Below are positions 7,374 through 13,966 of a stretch of 64,000 nucleotides of DNA, piece after piece (the first letter of the stretch is position 1; every line of letters begins with the position of its first letter). Both the position numbers and the translations under genes were made by a program. Where the stretch lies: the NCBI GenBank assembly GCA_963734685.1, contig CAVTIC010000001.1, positions 1,302,001 through 1,366,000 of the forward strand. The letters run 5' to 3'. The stretch is from JAOUEA01 sp963734685. GTDB taxonomy: Bacteria; Actinomycetota; UBA4738; HRBIN12. Under the pieces are notes generated by a model, which worked only from the letters and a program-made list of their open reading frames with translations, searched no databases and had not been told where the DNA came from.

Positions 7374-8115
7374 GCTTCTCCATGAGCGTGGAGGGAGCGA
7401 CGTGGAGTTCGTCGGCGAGCAGCCGGCGATATGCCTCGTACTGACGGAACGCGCTGACGGTGTTGCCTTCGGCCAGATACACACCGATCAGTGCTCGGTG
7501 CGCGCTCTCCCTGAGTGGTTCCGCGGCGACGGCGGCCAACGCCGCCTCCACGGCCTCGGCGAGCATGCCCGCGGCGACGAGGCGTTCGCTGAGGCGCTCG
7601 AGGGCGTGGAGCCGGAGTTGCAGCAGCCGCTCCCGCTCGAGCAGCGTCCATTCGTCGAACCAATCCGGGAGCAGCTCCCCGTCGAGGTGCAACAGCCTGA
7701 GCTCGTCCGGCTCGAGGTCACGGGAGCTCGCGAGGATCGCGCGCGCCACCTCGGTCGCCTCCCGATGGTCGACCTGGACGTGGCGGTCCAGCCAGACGTG
7801 ATCGGAGGACGCGTGGACCAGCGTGAGTCCGAGCCTGTGGAGCCGCCACAGTACGGAGCGGAGACTGGCCAGGGCCCGCTTCTCCGAGACGAGGGGCCAA
7901 CACGTGGCTGCGACGAAGGTCCGCTGCAGCGGACGATCGTGGAGGGCAAGGAACGCCACGACCCGTTGCGCACTGGTCGGCACGTCCACGACGACGTGGT
8001 CCGCTGAGAGCTCGAAACCTCCCAGCAGGCAGAGGCGGAACGAGGGCCCTCGCGAAGGTCCTGGAGGGAGCGCTCCGGTGGCGACCGATCCATCGCCGCG
8101 AACCTCGAGCCCCAT
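7354..8115 (-). CDS. SARP-family transcriptional regulator
   Basis: A 253-residue Streptomyces-antibiotic-regulatory-protein type activator. Residues about 25-110 are the OmpR-like winged helix (FRLCLLGGFELSADHVVVDVPTSAQRVVAFLALHDRPLQRTFVAATCWP, then RALASLRSVLWRL), and about 115-253 form the bacterial transcriptional activation domain of TPR-like helices (LLPDWFDEWTLLERERLLQLRLHALERL; ESAHRALIGVYLAEGNTVSAFRQYEAYRRLLADEL). It has no ATPase extension, so it is the small SARP type. The ATG has GGGAGGG 6 nt upstream. It lies between the two six-box operators, its obvious candidate targets; copy 2 lies about 200 bp before its own start, so autoregulation is possible. Confidence 0.9.
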   Translation of the reverse strand: MGLEVRGDGSVATGALPPGPSRGPSFRLCLLGGFELSADHVVVDVPTSAQRVVAFLALHDRPLQRTFVAATCWPLVSEKRALASLRSVLWRLHRLGLTLVHASSDHVWLDRHVQVDHREATEVARAILASSRDLEPDELRLLHLDGELLPDWFDEWTLLERERLLQLRLHALERLSERLVAAGMLAEAVEAALAAVAAEPLRESAHRALIGVYLAEGNTVSAFRQYEAYRRLLADELHVAPSTLMEKLMTAFG

Positions 8116-8307
8116 GCGTGCCCTCCCGGGAGGACCCGAGGAGGAGCCGCTGGAGCACCGGGGACTGGGAGCCCCTCCTCCGGACCGAGGACGAGGCTAA
8201 CGAAGGTGCGCATGCATGCACAGTCAGACGTGCAGCCTTCGCCCGTTCGGCTTACACGGGCGCTCCGCAGCGCGTCGTGAGACGGCGATGGTTCCCGCCG
8301 GTTCGAG

Positions 8308-8388
8308 GGTCACCGACGGGCGTCATCCCCTTGTCACCGCGACGTCACGGGTGGGGTGACACGGTCGTGACGACGCGGTGACGAGCGC
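8308..8388. promoter_or_regulatory. Six-box 11-bp-phased operator, copy 2
   Basis: Left arm boxes CGTCATC, TGTCACC and CGTCACG start at 8321, 8332 and 8343; right arm boxes GTGACAC, GTGACGA and GTGACGA start at 8356, 8367 and 8378. Every step inside an arm is 11 bp. An extra GTCACCG sits off-register at 8309. The arms are separated by 6 bp more than in copy 1. The right arm ends about 50 bp before the papain-like gene, where an activator overlapping -35 would bind; the left arm faces the SARP gene. The 323-nt gap 8116-8438 holds nothing else I can identify. Confidence 0.75.
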
Positions 8389-8438
8389 CCGCGAGCCTTC
8401 CCCTGCGACGCATCGCGACGACGGAAAGGGGATCGACC

Positions 8439-9230
8439 GTGCCGCGCAGGAGGCCTCGGAAGCACCGGATCCTGAACTGTCTGCCCTCGACGGACACCGA
8501 GCGGGACTGGGGGCTCGAACACGCCGGTGACGCCGGGATCCTTGCCGCCGGCGCCGCGCCGCCACGGTCGAAGGACATGCGGGAGGCGTGGTGGAGGATC
8601 GGCGACCAGGGTTCCACGGGGTCGTGCGTCGGGTGGGCCAGCGCCGACTCGGTGCTGCGGTGGCACTTCGTCAAGGGCGGGCGCCTGACGCAGACCGAGG
8701 CGCTGTCGCCGCGGTTCGAGTGGATGGCGGCGAAAGAGACAGACGAGTTCACGTCACGGCCGTCGACGTTCATCGAGAGCGAAGGCACCAGCCTCAAGAG
8801 CGCGCTCGACGTCGCTCGACGCTACGGCGCGGTTCGCGACTCGCTCCTGCCGTTCCGGACGGGGGCCCTCTACACGGGGGACGGCAACACCTTCTACGCC
8901 ACGGCCGCCCAGCTGAAGATCAGCATGTACTTCAACCTCGGCAGGAGCCTCGGGGCATGGAGAACGTGGCTCGCGTTGAAGGGACCCATCCTCACGAGGT
9001 TGGGGGTGGACGCCACGTGGGACGACGCCGACCTCACCCACGGGAACCTCGACCTGTATCGACCCGACACGGTTCGAGGCGGCCACGCGGTTGCCCTCGT
9101 CGGCTACACGACGGACCGCTTCATCGTCCGGAACAGCTGGGGGACCGCGTGGGGGGACAGGGGGTTCGGCTACGCCTCGCTCGCCTATGCCGAGGACGCC
9201 TTCACCGAGGCGTACGGCGTGCAAGTGTGA
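8439..9230 (+). CDS. Papain-family (C1) cysteine peptidase, cytoplasmic form
   Basis: A 263-residue C1A-like peptidase with the full catalytic set: Gln57 of the oxyanion hole and Cys63 in DQGSTGSCVGWAS, His216 in RGGHAVALVGY, and Asn232 in VRNSWGTAWGDRGFGY. SGTAWG and GFGY are also papain hallmarks. There is no signal peptide and no long inhibitory propeptide; only about 45 residues, Arg-rich at the start, precede the catalytic domain. An active papain inside a bacterium would be dangerous, and the next gene encodes a chagasin-type inhibitor, so the pair is read as enzyme and antidote or regulator. It starts at a GTG after GGAAAGGGG and lies about 50 bp downstream of operator copy 2. Confidence 0.92.
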   Translation: MPRRRPRKHRILNCLPSTDTERDWGLEHAGDAGILAAGAAPPRSKDMREAWWRIGDQGSTGSCVGWASADSVLRWHFVKGGRLTQTEALSPRFEWMAAKETDEFTSRPSTFIESEGTSLKSALDVARRYGAVRDSLLPFRTGALYTGDGNTFYATAAQLKISMYFNLGRSLGAWRTWLALKGPILTRLGVDATWDDADLTHGNLDLYRPDTVRGGHAVALVGYTTDRFIVRNSWGTAWGDRGFGYASLAYAEDAFTEAYGVQV

Positions 9231-9243
9231 CACTCGAGCGCGC

Positions 9244-9603
9244 GTGGAGCGATCCCTGAGCGAAGCCGACGATGGAACCGCCGTCATGGCGGCACCCGGT
9301 GACGCGCTCGTCGTGCGGCTGAACGAGAACCCCACCACCGGTTACCGCTGGGCGCTCGCGGAACTCGAAGGTGACGCGGTGACCTTGGAGAGCGACGACT
9401 TCGTCCGGTCGGTGGCTGCCGGTGTGGGCGGCGGGGGCCGCCGGGTGCTCACGTTCTCGGCCGCCCGGCCCGGCACCGCGCGCATCGCCCTGAAGCATTG
9501 GCGTCGGTGGGAAGGTGATGACTCGATCCTGGAGCGGTTCAGCCTGACCGTAGGGGTTCGAGCGGCGGAGGGCCCAGGAGGCACCGGCGACCCCGACCCG
9601 TAA
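9244..9603 (+). CDS. Chagasin-family (I42) cysteine peptidase inhibitor
   Basis: A 119-residue immunoglobulin-fold inhibitor of papain-type peptidases. All three inhibitory loops of the chagasin family are visible: NPTTGYRW (residues 29-36), GVGGGG (60-65) and HWRRWE (85-90, the R-x-W loop). These loops fill the active-site cleft of C1 peptidases. There is no signal peptide. The GTG at 9244 lies 13 nt after the stop of the C1 peptidase; a later ATG at 9286 would remove the first strand and is less likely. The adjacency and matching specificity strongly suggest it controls the neighbour, although inhibition of a host or prey papain cannot be excluded. Confidence 0.9.
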   Translation: MERSLSEADDGTAVMAAPGDALVVRLNENPTTGYRWALAELEGDAVTLESDDFVRSVAAGVGGGGRRVLTFSAARPGTARIALKHWRRWEGDDSILERFSLTVGVRAAEGPGGTGDPDP

Positions 9604-9617
9604 CCGAATGGCGTCAG

Positions 9618-9684
9618 CCTCCTGGGGGACCGGGAGAAATCACGACGTTGGCCGACTGACCGCGCGTTCGCGGGAGCCTACGGT
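9618..9684 (+). promoter_or_regulatory. Conserved element copy B, promoter region of SLATT gene
   Basis: Partner of 3778-3843. It contains CTGACC (9656-9661) and TACGGT (9679-9684) separated by exactly 17 bp, a plausible -35/-10 pair for the SLATT gene, within blocks shared with copy A (TGGGGGA, GGGA, AAT, ACGACGT, TGGCCGACTG, CGCGGG, CCTACGGT). Because the blocks upstream of -35 are also conserved, a regulator site is likely. Confidence 0.6.
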
Positions 9685-9711
9685 GGGGTGCCGGCTCGAG
9701 CGGAGGACGCG

Positions 9712-10341
9712 GTGGCCGAAGGACGAACGCGGAACGCGAACACCGGCGTCACGAAGGCCGTCTGGGACGACGACGTCGAGCGACTGTTCGAGGCGTGGCT
9801 GCGTCGGGTCGCAGCGGCCGAGGCCGGCCACCGTCGGGATTCCGATCAGCTGCGGCGAGGGTCCCTGATGCTCGGGGTGCCGGTCGTCGTGCTCACGACG
9901 ATCGCCGGCACGAGCGTCTTCGCATCCCTCCAGAACGGGAACGTGCCGACCGGCGTGCGGGTCTTCATCGGCACGATCAGCATCCTCGCCGCCGTGCTCT
10001 CGAGCCTCCAGACGTTCCTGCGTTTCGGGATGCGTGCCGAGGGCCACCGGATCGCGGCCTTCCGCTACGAGACGCTCCGGCGGGAGATCACCCAGGTACT
10101 GGCGTTGCCCCGCGCGTCGCGTCCCCAGCCCGTGCGTGAGCTCGACAGCGTGCGGCAGCGGCTGGACCGGTACGCGAAGGAGTCACCGACGATCGGCGAA
10201 CGACGGTGGGCGAAGCTCGAACGGCAGTTCCACCTCTCGAAGGTGCCGCCCGATCCTCAGTGGGCCGACCGGCGCATCAGGATCCCGGAACCGACGCCCG
10301 CCACCCTCGACGAGTCCGCAGCGAAGGGGTCCGATCGCTGA
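9712..10341 (+). CDS. SLATT-domain 2TM protein
   Basis: About 209 residues with the SLATT pattern (SMODS and SLOG-associating two-TM effector): an N-terminal charged helix (WDDDVERLFEAWLRRVAAAEAGHRRDSDQLRRG), two membrane helices (SLMLGVPVVVLTTIAGTSVFA and GVRVFIGTISILAAVLSSLQTFLRF), then a conserved basic helix (RAEGHRIAAFRYETLRREITQVLA). SLATT proteins are predicted pore-forming effectors in nucleotide-signal and SLOG-linked conflict systems. Here no SLOG or nucleotidyltransferase is adjacent; neighbours are the peptidase/inhibitor pair upstream and an XRE repressor convergent. GTG 9712 is chosen because GGAGG lies 5 nt before it; an in-frame GTG at 9688 is the alternative. Confidence 0.82.
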   Translation: MAEGRTRNANTGVTKAVWDDDVERLFEAWLRRVAAAEAGHRRDSDQLRRGSLMLGVPVVVLTTIAGTSVFASLQNGNVPTGVRVFIGTISILAAVLSSLQTFLRFGMRAEGHRIAAFRYETLRREITQVLALPRASRPQPVRELDSVRQRLDRYAKESPTIGERRWAKLERQFHLSKVPPDPQWADRRIRIPEPTPATLDESAAKGSDR

Positions 10342-10347
10342 GGCGAT

Positions 10348-10362
10348 GTCGCGGCTAGCGAC
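10348..10362. terminator. Small hairpin between SLATT and XRE genes
   Basis: GTCGC, loop GGCTA, GCGAC; the stop codon of the minus-strand XRE gene lies in the loop, the same arrangement as at 4951-4966. Short stem and no U-tract, so a weak candidate. Confidence 0.3.
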
Positions 10363-10969
10363 CCTGCCGCAAGCGTTGGACGAGCGCGAGCACGAACGCG
10401 GCATCCTCGGCGCTCAGCTCGGCGATCGCGTGCCTGAGCTCGTCGTGCACCGGCAACGACTCCTCGGACTCCTCCGAGAACGAGCCGAGATGCTCCTCCA
10501 CGGCGTCGAGCTCGGCGTGCTGAACCCCAGCGAGCACACGACCGGCATGGAACCATCGCCTGGCCGTGGGCGATGGCGCGGCATCGCTGTAGCGCTGGAT
10601 CATCGTGTCGAGATCGGGCTCGGGCTCAGCACCCGACGGCGCCAGGTGCTCGACGAACGGCTCGCCGGTGATCTGCGCCCGGTAGCCCTCGGCTTCGCGC
10701 ATCAGCTCGGAAGCCGAGCGCCCCAACGCCTGCGCGATCGCCAGGAACGAGCGTGAACCGGGGCGGCCACGGCCGGTCTCGATGTCGGACAGGTACGCGT
10801 AGGACACGCCCGCCGCCTCAGCGAGCTCCTTGCGCTCGAGGCCCATCGCGGTGCGCGCCACTTTGATCGCGCGACCGAGCCCCTCGTAGAACTCCGGGTC
10901 CTCGTTGCGCGGCAGGGGCTTCGCGGGCTTGCGTGGCTTCGTGCCGGAGGCCGCTGATTCCCGTGTCAT
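10355..10969 (-). CDS. XRE-family transcriptional regulator
   Basis: A 204-residue protein with a Cro/cI-type helix-turn-helix at about residues 30-90 (LGRAIKVARTAMGLERKELAEAAGVSYAYLSDIETGRGRPGSRSFLAIAQALG) and a C-terminal acidic helical half of unknown function ending AELSAEDAAFVLALVQRLRQGR. The Lys/Pro-rich first 20 residues are probably disordered. It diverges from the coupled genes beginning at 11100 and probably represses them and itself through CCGAA-type boxes in the 130-bp gap. It could also sense a signal through its C-terminal half, but no ligand domain is recognised. Confidence 0.88.
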   Translation of the reverse strand: MTRESAASGTKPRKPAKPLPRNEDPEFYEGLGRAIKVARTAMGLERKELAEAAGVSYAYLSDIETGRGRPGSRSFLAIAQALGRSASELMREAEGYRAQITGEPFVEHLAPSGAEPEPDLDTMIQRYSDAAPSPTARRWFHAGRVLAGVQHAELDAVEEHLGSFSEESEESLPVHDELRHAIAELSAEDAAFVLALVQRLRQGR

Positions 10970-10970
10970 A

Positions 10971-11050
10971 CCCGAACCCTATCATGTGCATACGCGAGGA
11001 ATCGATAGATTCGGGCGTAAACCGAAATCTTCTGGTACAGTCCGAAACAT
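10971..11050. promoter_or_regulatory. Divergent promoter region with CCGAA boxes
   Basis: CCCGAACCCTATC (10971-10983) faces GATAGATTCGGG (11004-11015), an inverted repeat with one extra base in one arm. Two further related boxes in direct orientation follow, CCGAAATCT (11022-11030) and CCGAAACAT (11042-11050). A TACAGT at 11036-11041 could be a -10 for the rightward gene. The set fits an XRE repressor acting on both promoters. Confidence 0.5.
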
Positions 11051-11099
11051 CGGTCCCGGAAGTGGCCCTCGCCGCACGACTGCCAAGGAGGTCGGCCCC

Positions 11100-11984
11100 G
11101 TGAAATCCCCCTCCCCCTCTCCTTCTCCCGATCCTGCGCGCGATCGGCGCGACAAGGCCTATCGGGCCGGCGCCCGTATGGCGAAGGAGCGCATCGCCAG
11201 CGAGGCGCCGCTCGACGCCGAGGCGCTCGACGCGGTCGAGGCATCCGACGTCGTCGTGTTCTCGGGCGTCTACGACCATGTCGAGCGGGTGCTCGACGCG
11301 CTCGAGATGCCGTTCACACGCATCGGCGCCGGGCAGCTCGGCCGGGTGGAGCTCCGGCGCGAGCAGCTGCTCGTGGTGAACTGCCCCGGCCAGCTCGGCG
11401 CGCGTGACATCCGGCGAGTGAGCGACTTCGTCACGCTGGGTGGGTCGCTGTTCACCACCGACTGGGCCCTGCGCCACGTGGTCGAGCCGGCGTTCCCGAA
11501 CACGGTCGTCTACAACGAGCGCCCCACCCGCGACGACGTCGTGCCGATCGAGGTGCTCGACGACGACAACCCGTTCCTGCGCGGCGTGATCGACGGGCGC
11601 GACGATCCCCAGTGGTGGCTCGAGCGATCGAGCTATCCCATCCGCGTGATCGACCCCGAGCGCGTGCAGGTGCTGATCGCGTCGCGGGAACTCGGCCGTC
11701 GATACGGTGAGTCGCCGGTCGCGGTGCTGATCCCGTGGGGCGAGGGCGAGGTGTTCCACATGATCAGCCACTACTACCTGCAGCGGACGGAATTCCGCAG
11801 CGTGCGACAGACCGCCCCCGCGGCCGACTACTTCGCCGAGAAGCTGCTGCGGGTGCCCGACGACCTCGCGCCCGACATCGACGATCTGCAGGTCGGTGAC
11901 GTGGAGTCGGCCGCCGGCTCGTCACGGCTCATGGCCAACGTGATCGCGGCGAAGAAGCGTGCCGCGAAGGGTGGTGCCCGATGA
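11100..11984 (+). CDS. Uncharacterised protein, GATase1/ThuA-like fold suspected
   Basis: About 294 residues, starting at GTG 11100 with AAGGAGG 8 nt upstream. A Ser/Pro-rich start leads into a Rossmann-like alternation: DVVVFSGVYDHVERVLDALEMPFTRI, then LLVVNCPGQLGARDIRRVSDFVTLGGSLFTTDWALRHVV, which resembles the class I amidotransferase-like/ThuA proteins found as a nucleotide- or protein-interacting module. A Cys occurs in VNCPGQ but a catalytic triad is not obvious. Later, PVAVLIPWGEGEVFHMISHYYLQR is a further conserved-looking strand-turn. The gene overlaps the next by ATGA, so products are made together. I do not assign a function. Confidence 0.6.
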   Translation: MKSPSPSPSPDPARDRRDKAYRAGARMAKERIASEAPLDAEALDAVEASDVVVFSGVYDHVERVLDALEMPFTRIGAGQLGRVELRREQLLVVNCPGQLGARDIRRVSDFVTLGGSLFTTDWALRHVVEPAFPNTVVYNERPTRDDVVPIEVLDDDNPFLRGVIDGRDDPQWWLERSSYPIRVIDPERVQVLIASRELGRRYGESPVAVLIPWGEGEVFHMISHYYLQRTEFRSVRQTAPAADYFAEKLLRVPDDLAPDIDDLQVGDVESAAGSSRLMANVIAAKKRAAKGGAR

Positions 11985-12163
11985 ACATCGGTGAGCCACG
12001 ACGCGAGATCGAGATCGTGCCGATGACGGTGCCGGTGCCCGAACCGCTGCCGGTGCACGAACCGGCACCTGGAGCAGCACCGGCCGAGCCGGTCGCGGAA
12101 CCGTCCCTCGAACCTGAACCCGAGCCCGTGCCCGCGGGGCGGCAGTCGAACCCCCACCGGTGA
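11981..12163 (+). CDS. Small Pro/Glu-rich protein
   Basis: A 60-residue protein, MNIGEPRREIEIVP followed by a Pro-Glu-Val repetitive tail (PVPEPLPVHEPAPGAAPAEPV). It overlaps the preceding stop by ATGA and the following start by GTGA, so three genes are translationally coupled, which is the main evidence that it is real. The tail is probably extended polyproline. No known function. Confidence 0.55.
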   Translation: MNIGEPRREIEIVPMTVPVPEPLPVHEPAPGAAPAEPVAEPSLEPEPEPVPAGRQSNPHR

Positions 12164-13359
12164 GCGACGACGACCTCTCGATCGAGCCGATCGTCGGGTG
12201 GCGGGTCTGGGGGCTCGCGATCGCGCGATCGGGCGCCCCAGCACTGATGCCGGCCGGCGCCGGCAGGGGAGAGTGGCCCGCGCGCCGCGCGTGCCGGGCC
12301 GCGTGCCGGGCCGGGGGCGGGTACCCGTCGCACGCGCCGAGGCGCAACGATCATGCGAGCCCGGTACGCGACTGTTCCTGCGGCGTCTACGCCAGCACGA
12401 CGCTCCGTACCCTAGTGCTCTCGACCCCCATCTTCCCGCTCGTCTGCGTCGTGGGCACCGTCTCGATGTGGGGGCGCGTGATCGAACATGAGCACGGATG
12501 GCGGTCGGAGTTCGCCTACCCTTCCCGCCTGACGCTGGTCTGCGGCGTATGTCTGCGTCTCGGGTCGGGCCGAGGGGTACCTTCATCGATCGTCCGTGAC
12601 CCCCGGGAGGGGCGTGCCGGCGCACCCGCGATGGCGGTCTGCACCGACCACGTCCGTCCGATGGCGAGGCCTGGGTCGCCCACGCCCGTCGCCGCCGACC
12701 GGATGAGGGCTGCGCTGCTCGACCGGTACGCGGTCGACCTCATGCCGTTCGACTCGGTGCGGAGCCTGTTCGAGCGGGATCCTGCGCCTGGTCCCCTCCC
12801 GTACCTGCATCCGTCGGTCGTGCTGCCTCCGGGCCCCCTCGCCCCCATCGCGAGCGTGGCGACGACGGCTCGGCCGGCGCCACCGACGCGCCCCGCGCAG
12901 CCCGTCGCCGTTCCGGTGGGTGGCGCGAGGGCGGTGCTCGCGAAGGAGTCGCTCGCTGATGCGGCTCGGGCGGGGTCTGTGGGACGTGGTCTCCTTCATC
13001 CTGGGAGCGGCCGTCCTTTTGTTCATGTGTGTGGCTTCGCTGCAGTCGTGCATCGTCACCGTCGATGCCACCGATCGTCCGGTTCCACGAAGATCTGCTC
13101 CTGTCCGAGCCGTGACCGACCCGACCCAGCCGGCCGCGGAGCGTGCCGTCATGGCTCGGCGGACGGCGCCGGAACCGCTCCCTCAGCTCGAGTTCGTGTG
13201 CGGACGATCCCACGGCGGTTGGATCGAGCTCGTTCCCTGCTCGTCCCCCGCGCCGCTCTTCGGGTTCGCCGCGTCACCGCCCGACGAGGAGTGCTTCGGG
13301 AAGCCGGTCGCATTCACGCGTCGGCCCAACTACTCGATCTGTTGGAGCACGTTCGATGA
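12160..13359 (+). CDS. Uncharacterised Cys/Trp-motif protein; C-terminal third doubtful
   Basis: Literal frame 12160-13359 (399 codons). The first roughly 255 residues look genuine: LSIEPIVGWRVWGLA, a CSCGVYA motif, VVGTVSMWGRVIEHEHGWRSEFAYPSRL, VCGVCL and VCTDHVRP, probably a small metal-binding protein of a recurrent uncharacterised type, followed by a Pro-rich linker. After about 12950 this frame becomes Arg-rich and implausible, while another frame carries a clear membrane helix (next entry). Either the gene has lost its stop through an indel near 12930-12960 or it originally fused to the next frame. The GTG start overlaps the previous stop. Confidence 0.5.
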   Translation: MSDDDLSIEPIVGWRVWGLAIARSGAPALMPAGAGRGEWPARRACRAACRAGGGYPSHAPRRNDHASPVRDCSCGVYASTTLRTLVLSTPIFPLVCVVGTVSMWGRVIEHEHGWRSEFAYPSRLTLVCGVCLRLGSGRGVPSSIVRDPREGRAGAPAMAVCTDHVRPMARPGSPTPVAADRMRAALLDRYAVDLMPFDSVRSLFERDPAPGPLPYLHPSVVLPPGPLAPIASVATTARPAPPTRPAQPVAVPVGGARAVLAKESLADAARAGSVGRGLLHPGSGRPFVHVCGFAAVVHRHRRCHRSSGSTKICSCPSRDRPDPAGRGACRHGSADGAGTAPSARVRVRTIPRRLDRARSLLVPRAALRVRRVTARRGVLREAGRIHASAQLLDLLEHVR

Positions 13360-13420
13360 AGGGATCTCGGTCGACCCGCATGCGGCCTCCGCGAACCCGT
13401 TCGCAGGTGCGGCGCGATGA
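12959..13420 (+). CDS. Single-pass membrane protein of unknown function
   Basis: A 153-residue product: MRLGRGLWDVVSFILGAAVLLFMCVASLQSC is an N-terminal membrane segment or signal anchor, followed by a low-complexity linker and a Cys-containing outer region (LEFVCGRSHGGWIELVPCSS, DEECFGKPVAFTRRPNYSICW). AAGGAG lies 11 nt before ATG 12959. It overlaps the doubtful C-terminal third of the 12160 frame; only one of the two can be real there, and the membrane helix argues for this one. Confidence 0.5.
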   Translation: MRLGRGLWDVVSFILGAAVLLFMCVASLQSCIVTVDATDRPVPRRSAPVRAVTDPTQPAAERAVMARRTAPEPLPQLEFVCGRSHGGWIELVPCSSPAPLFGFAASPPDEECFGKPVAFTRRPNYSICWSTFDEGISVDPHAASANPFAGAAR

Positions 13421-13460
13421 GTGCGTACATCCCCGCGCTCTTCGACCGCCGTGATCGTGA

Positions 13461-13883
13461 TCAGAAGTCCCGGCGTCCGTCGAAGTGGGTGGCCGCCTCC
13501 GGTCGCGTCAACTCGTATAGCGCCAGGCGGTGCCCGCCCGGCGTACGGAACGAACAGCACGGACCGTGGGGGATCTCGAAGCTCCGTTCCCTGGTCCACC
13601 CGGCGCGCTCTTGCCGGTTCAACGCTGCCTCCAGGTCCTGCACACGGTAGACGAGGATCGGTTGCTCCCCTTCCAGGTGGTCGGTGAGCAGGATCGTGGG
13701 AGGGCTCGACGCCAGTTCGACGGCGGCGACCCGGGCGCCCATGCCCGCCACGGCGAAGACGACGCGGCCGCCGAGGACCTCGGTGAAGAACGCCAAGTCG
13801 CTCTCGACGTCCGAGCTCGGCATGTACAGGAAGTCGAGCTCCTCGAACGGCGGTGATCCGAACTCGCCGTGTGCGTCGCTCAC
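13461..13883 (-). CDS. VOC (glyoxalase/bleomycin resistance) family protein
   Basis: A 140-residue vicinal-oxygen-chelate domain with paired beta-alpha-beta-beta-beta modules: FLYMPSSDVESDLAFFTEVLGGRVVFAVAGMGARVAAVEL and ILVYRVQDLEAALNRQERAGWTRERSFEIPHGPCCSFRTPGGHRLALYEL. The second-module Glu (LYEL) is kept; other metal positions are uncertain, so the activity (isomerase, dioxygenase or binding protein) is open. It starts at GTG 13883, preceded by TACGCT and 7 nt, a leaderless arrangement. Confidence 0.85.
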   Translation of the reverse strand: MSDAHGEFGSPPFEELDFLYMPSSDVESDLAFFTEVLGGRVVFAVAGMGARVAAVELASSPPTILLTDHLEGEQPILVYRVQDLEAALNRQERAGWTRERSFEIPHGPCCSFRTPGGHRLALYELTRPEAATHFDGRRDF

Positions 13884-13966
13884 GAGATGGAGCGTATCCC
13901 CGCGACCGCCAGCACGGAACGGCGGCCGGGTCTACGCTGACTACCTCTGAGCGAAAGGAGATGACG

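Noticed and set aside
12000..12150. Possible CRISPR or satellite repeat in the Pro/Glu-codon region
   Set aside because: The periodicity comes from alternating Pro and Glu codons in a small gene; there are no regular spacers. No CRISPR array was seen in the window.
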